NCBI GenBank assembly: GCA_964397015.1
Contig: CAYNHL010000091.1
Coordinates: 1-14,869 of the forward strand
Length of the DNA stretch: 14,869 nt
Source: MADRE2 sp964397015
GTDB taxonomy: Bacteria > Desulfobacterota > Desulfobacteria > Desulfobacterales > Desulfobacteraceae
Direction of reading: 5' to 3'
Shown here piece after piece: positions 14,675 to 14,869 of the stretch (positions within the stretch are counted from its first letter, which is position 1; each line of letters starts with the position of its first letter). The notes beneath the pieces are model-generated. The model searched no databases, was not told where the DNA came from, and was given only the letters and a program-made list of their open reading frames with translations. Both the position numbers and the translations under genes were made by a program.

Positions 14675-14869
14675 TGTAAATTCTTCTCTTACTATCCATA
14701 TGATAAATCTCAATACCCCCCCCAGGACATAGTACCGGATCTGGAACGAGGGCTTGGTGCTGGATTTTTCCGCGGCAATGATTGCCACTTCTTGGGCAAG
14801 TTGTCATATATTATTCAATGTCATTAACTTAAGCGCAATTTTTAAGGCTAACTGGCTGAAATTATAATA

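Noticed and set aside
14675..14869. Possible gene or transposase remnant at the right edge, including a minus-strand frame at 14613-14807
   Set aside because: The frame overlaps the permease end and its protein shows no motif. I see an eight-C tract (14716-14723) and a small GGCAA/TTGCC hairpin but nothing I can name.

Overview
The window looks like chromosomal DNA of a Gram-negative, probably anaerobic bacterium. I guess a member of the Desulfobacterota (Deltaproteobacteria). The basis is periplasmic binding proteins with signal-peptidase-I leaders, a GGGGTCAGG-type inverted repeat of a kind I associate with that phylum, a metF paired with a CGGC-domain protein, and moderate G+C. This assignment is inference; no rRNA or other decisive marker is present.

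Left edge, plus strand: the 3' end of a threonyl-tRNA synthetase gene (1-312), followed four bases later by a YhhN/TMEM86-type lysoplasmalogenase membrane protein (317-994). This gene runs tail to tail into the next block and overlaps its last gene by 6 bp.

Main block, minus strand, read from right to left (11873 down to 989): an XRE-type regulator with a large unassigned C-terminal domain, then a peptide ABC importer in the order A-F-B-C-D (binding protein, ATPase, permease, permease, ATPase), then a gamma-glutamylcyclotransferase-like protein, a metal-dependent amidohydrolase of the Xaa-dipeptidase/imidazolonepropionase-like type, a DUF917 (S-methylthiohydantoin desulfurase-like) protein carrying an extra C-terminal chitobiase/Fn3-associated domain, and an orphan family-3 solute-binding protein. 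The spacing is tight (4-bp ATGA overlaps or gaps of 3-22 bp), except for a 94-bp gap with a possible internal promoter before the DUF917 gene. Together the genes read as an import-and-degrade system for a modified peptide: the ABC transporter brings it in, and the cyclotransferase, dipeptidase and DUF917 protein open or trim gamma-glutamyl, peptide or cyclic hydantoin/lactam bonds. A near-palindromic 17-bp element occurs upstream of both the regulator and the transporter (15/17 identical), and is a good candidate operator.

The most striking observation is that the transporter's binding protein (9081-10712) appears circularly permuted. After the signal peptide it starts with what is normally the C-terminal portion of an SBP_bac_5 protein, continues into the normal N-terminal lobe, and stops at the normal middle of the protein.

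Right block, plus strand: a REP-like inverted repeat (12062-12144) in the divergent intergenic region, a small cysteine-rich CGGC-domain protein (12217-12594), methylenetetrahydrofolate reductase metF (12669-13544) and a TauE/SafE (TSUP) anion permease (13676-14674). The last 195 bases contain no gene I can support.
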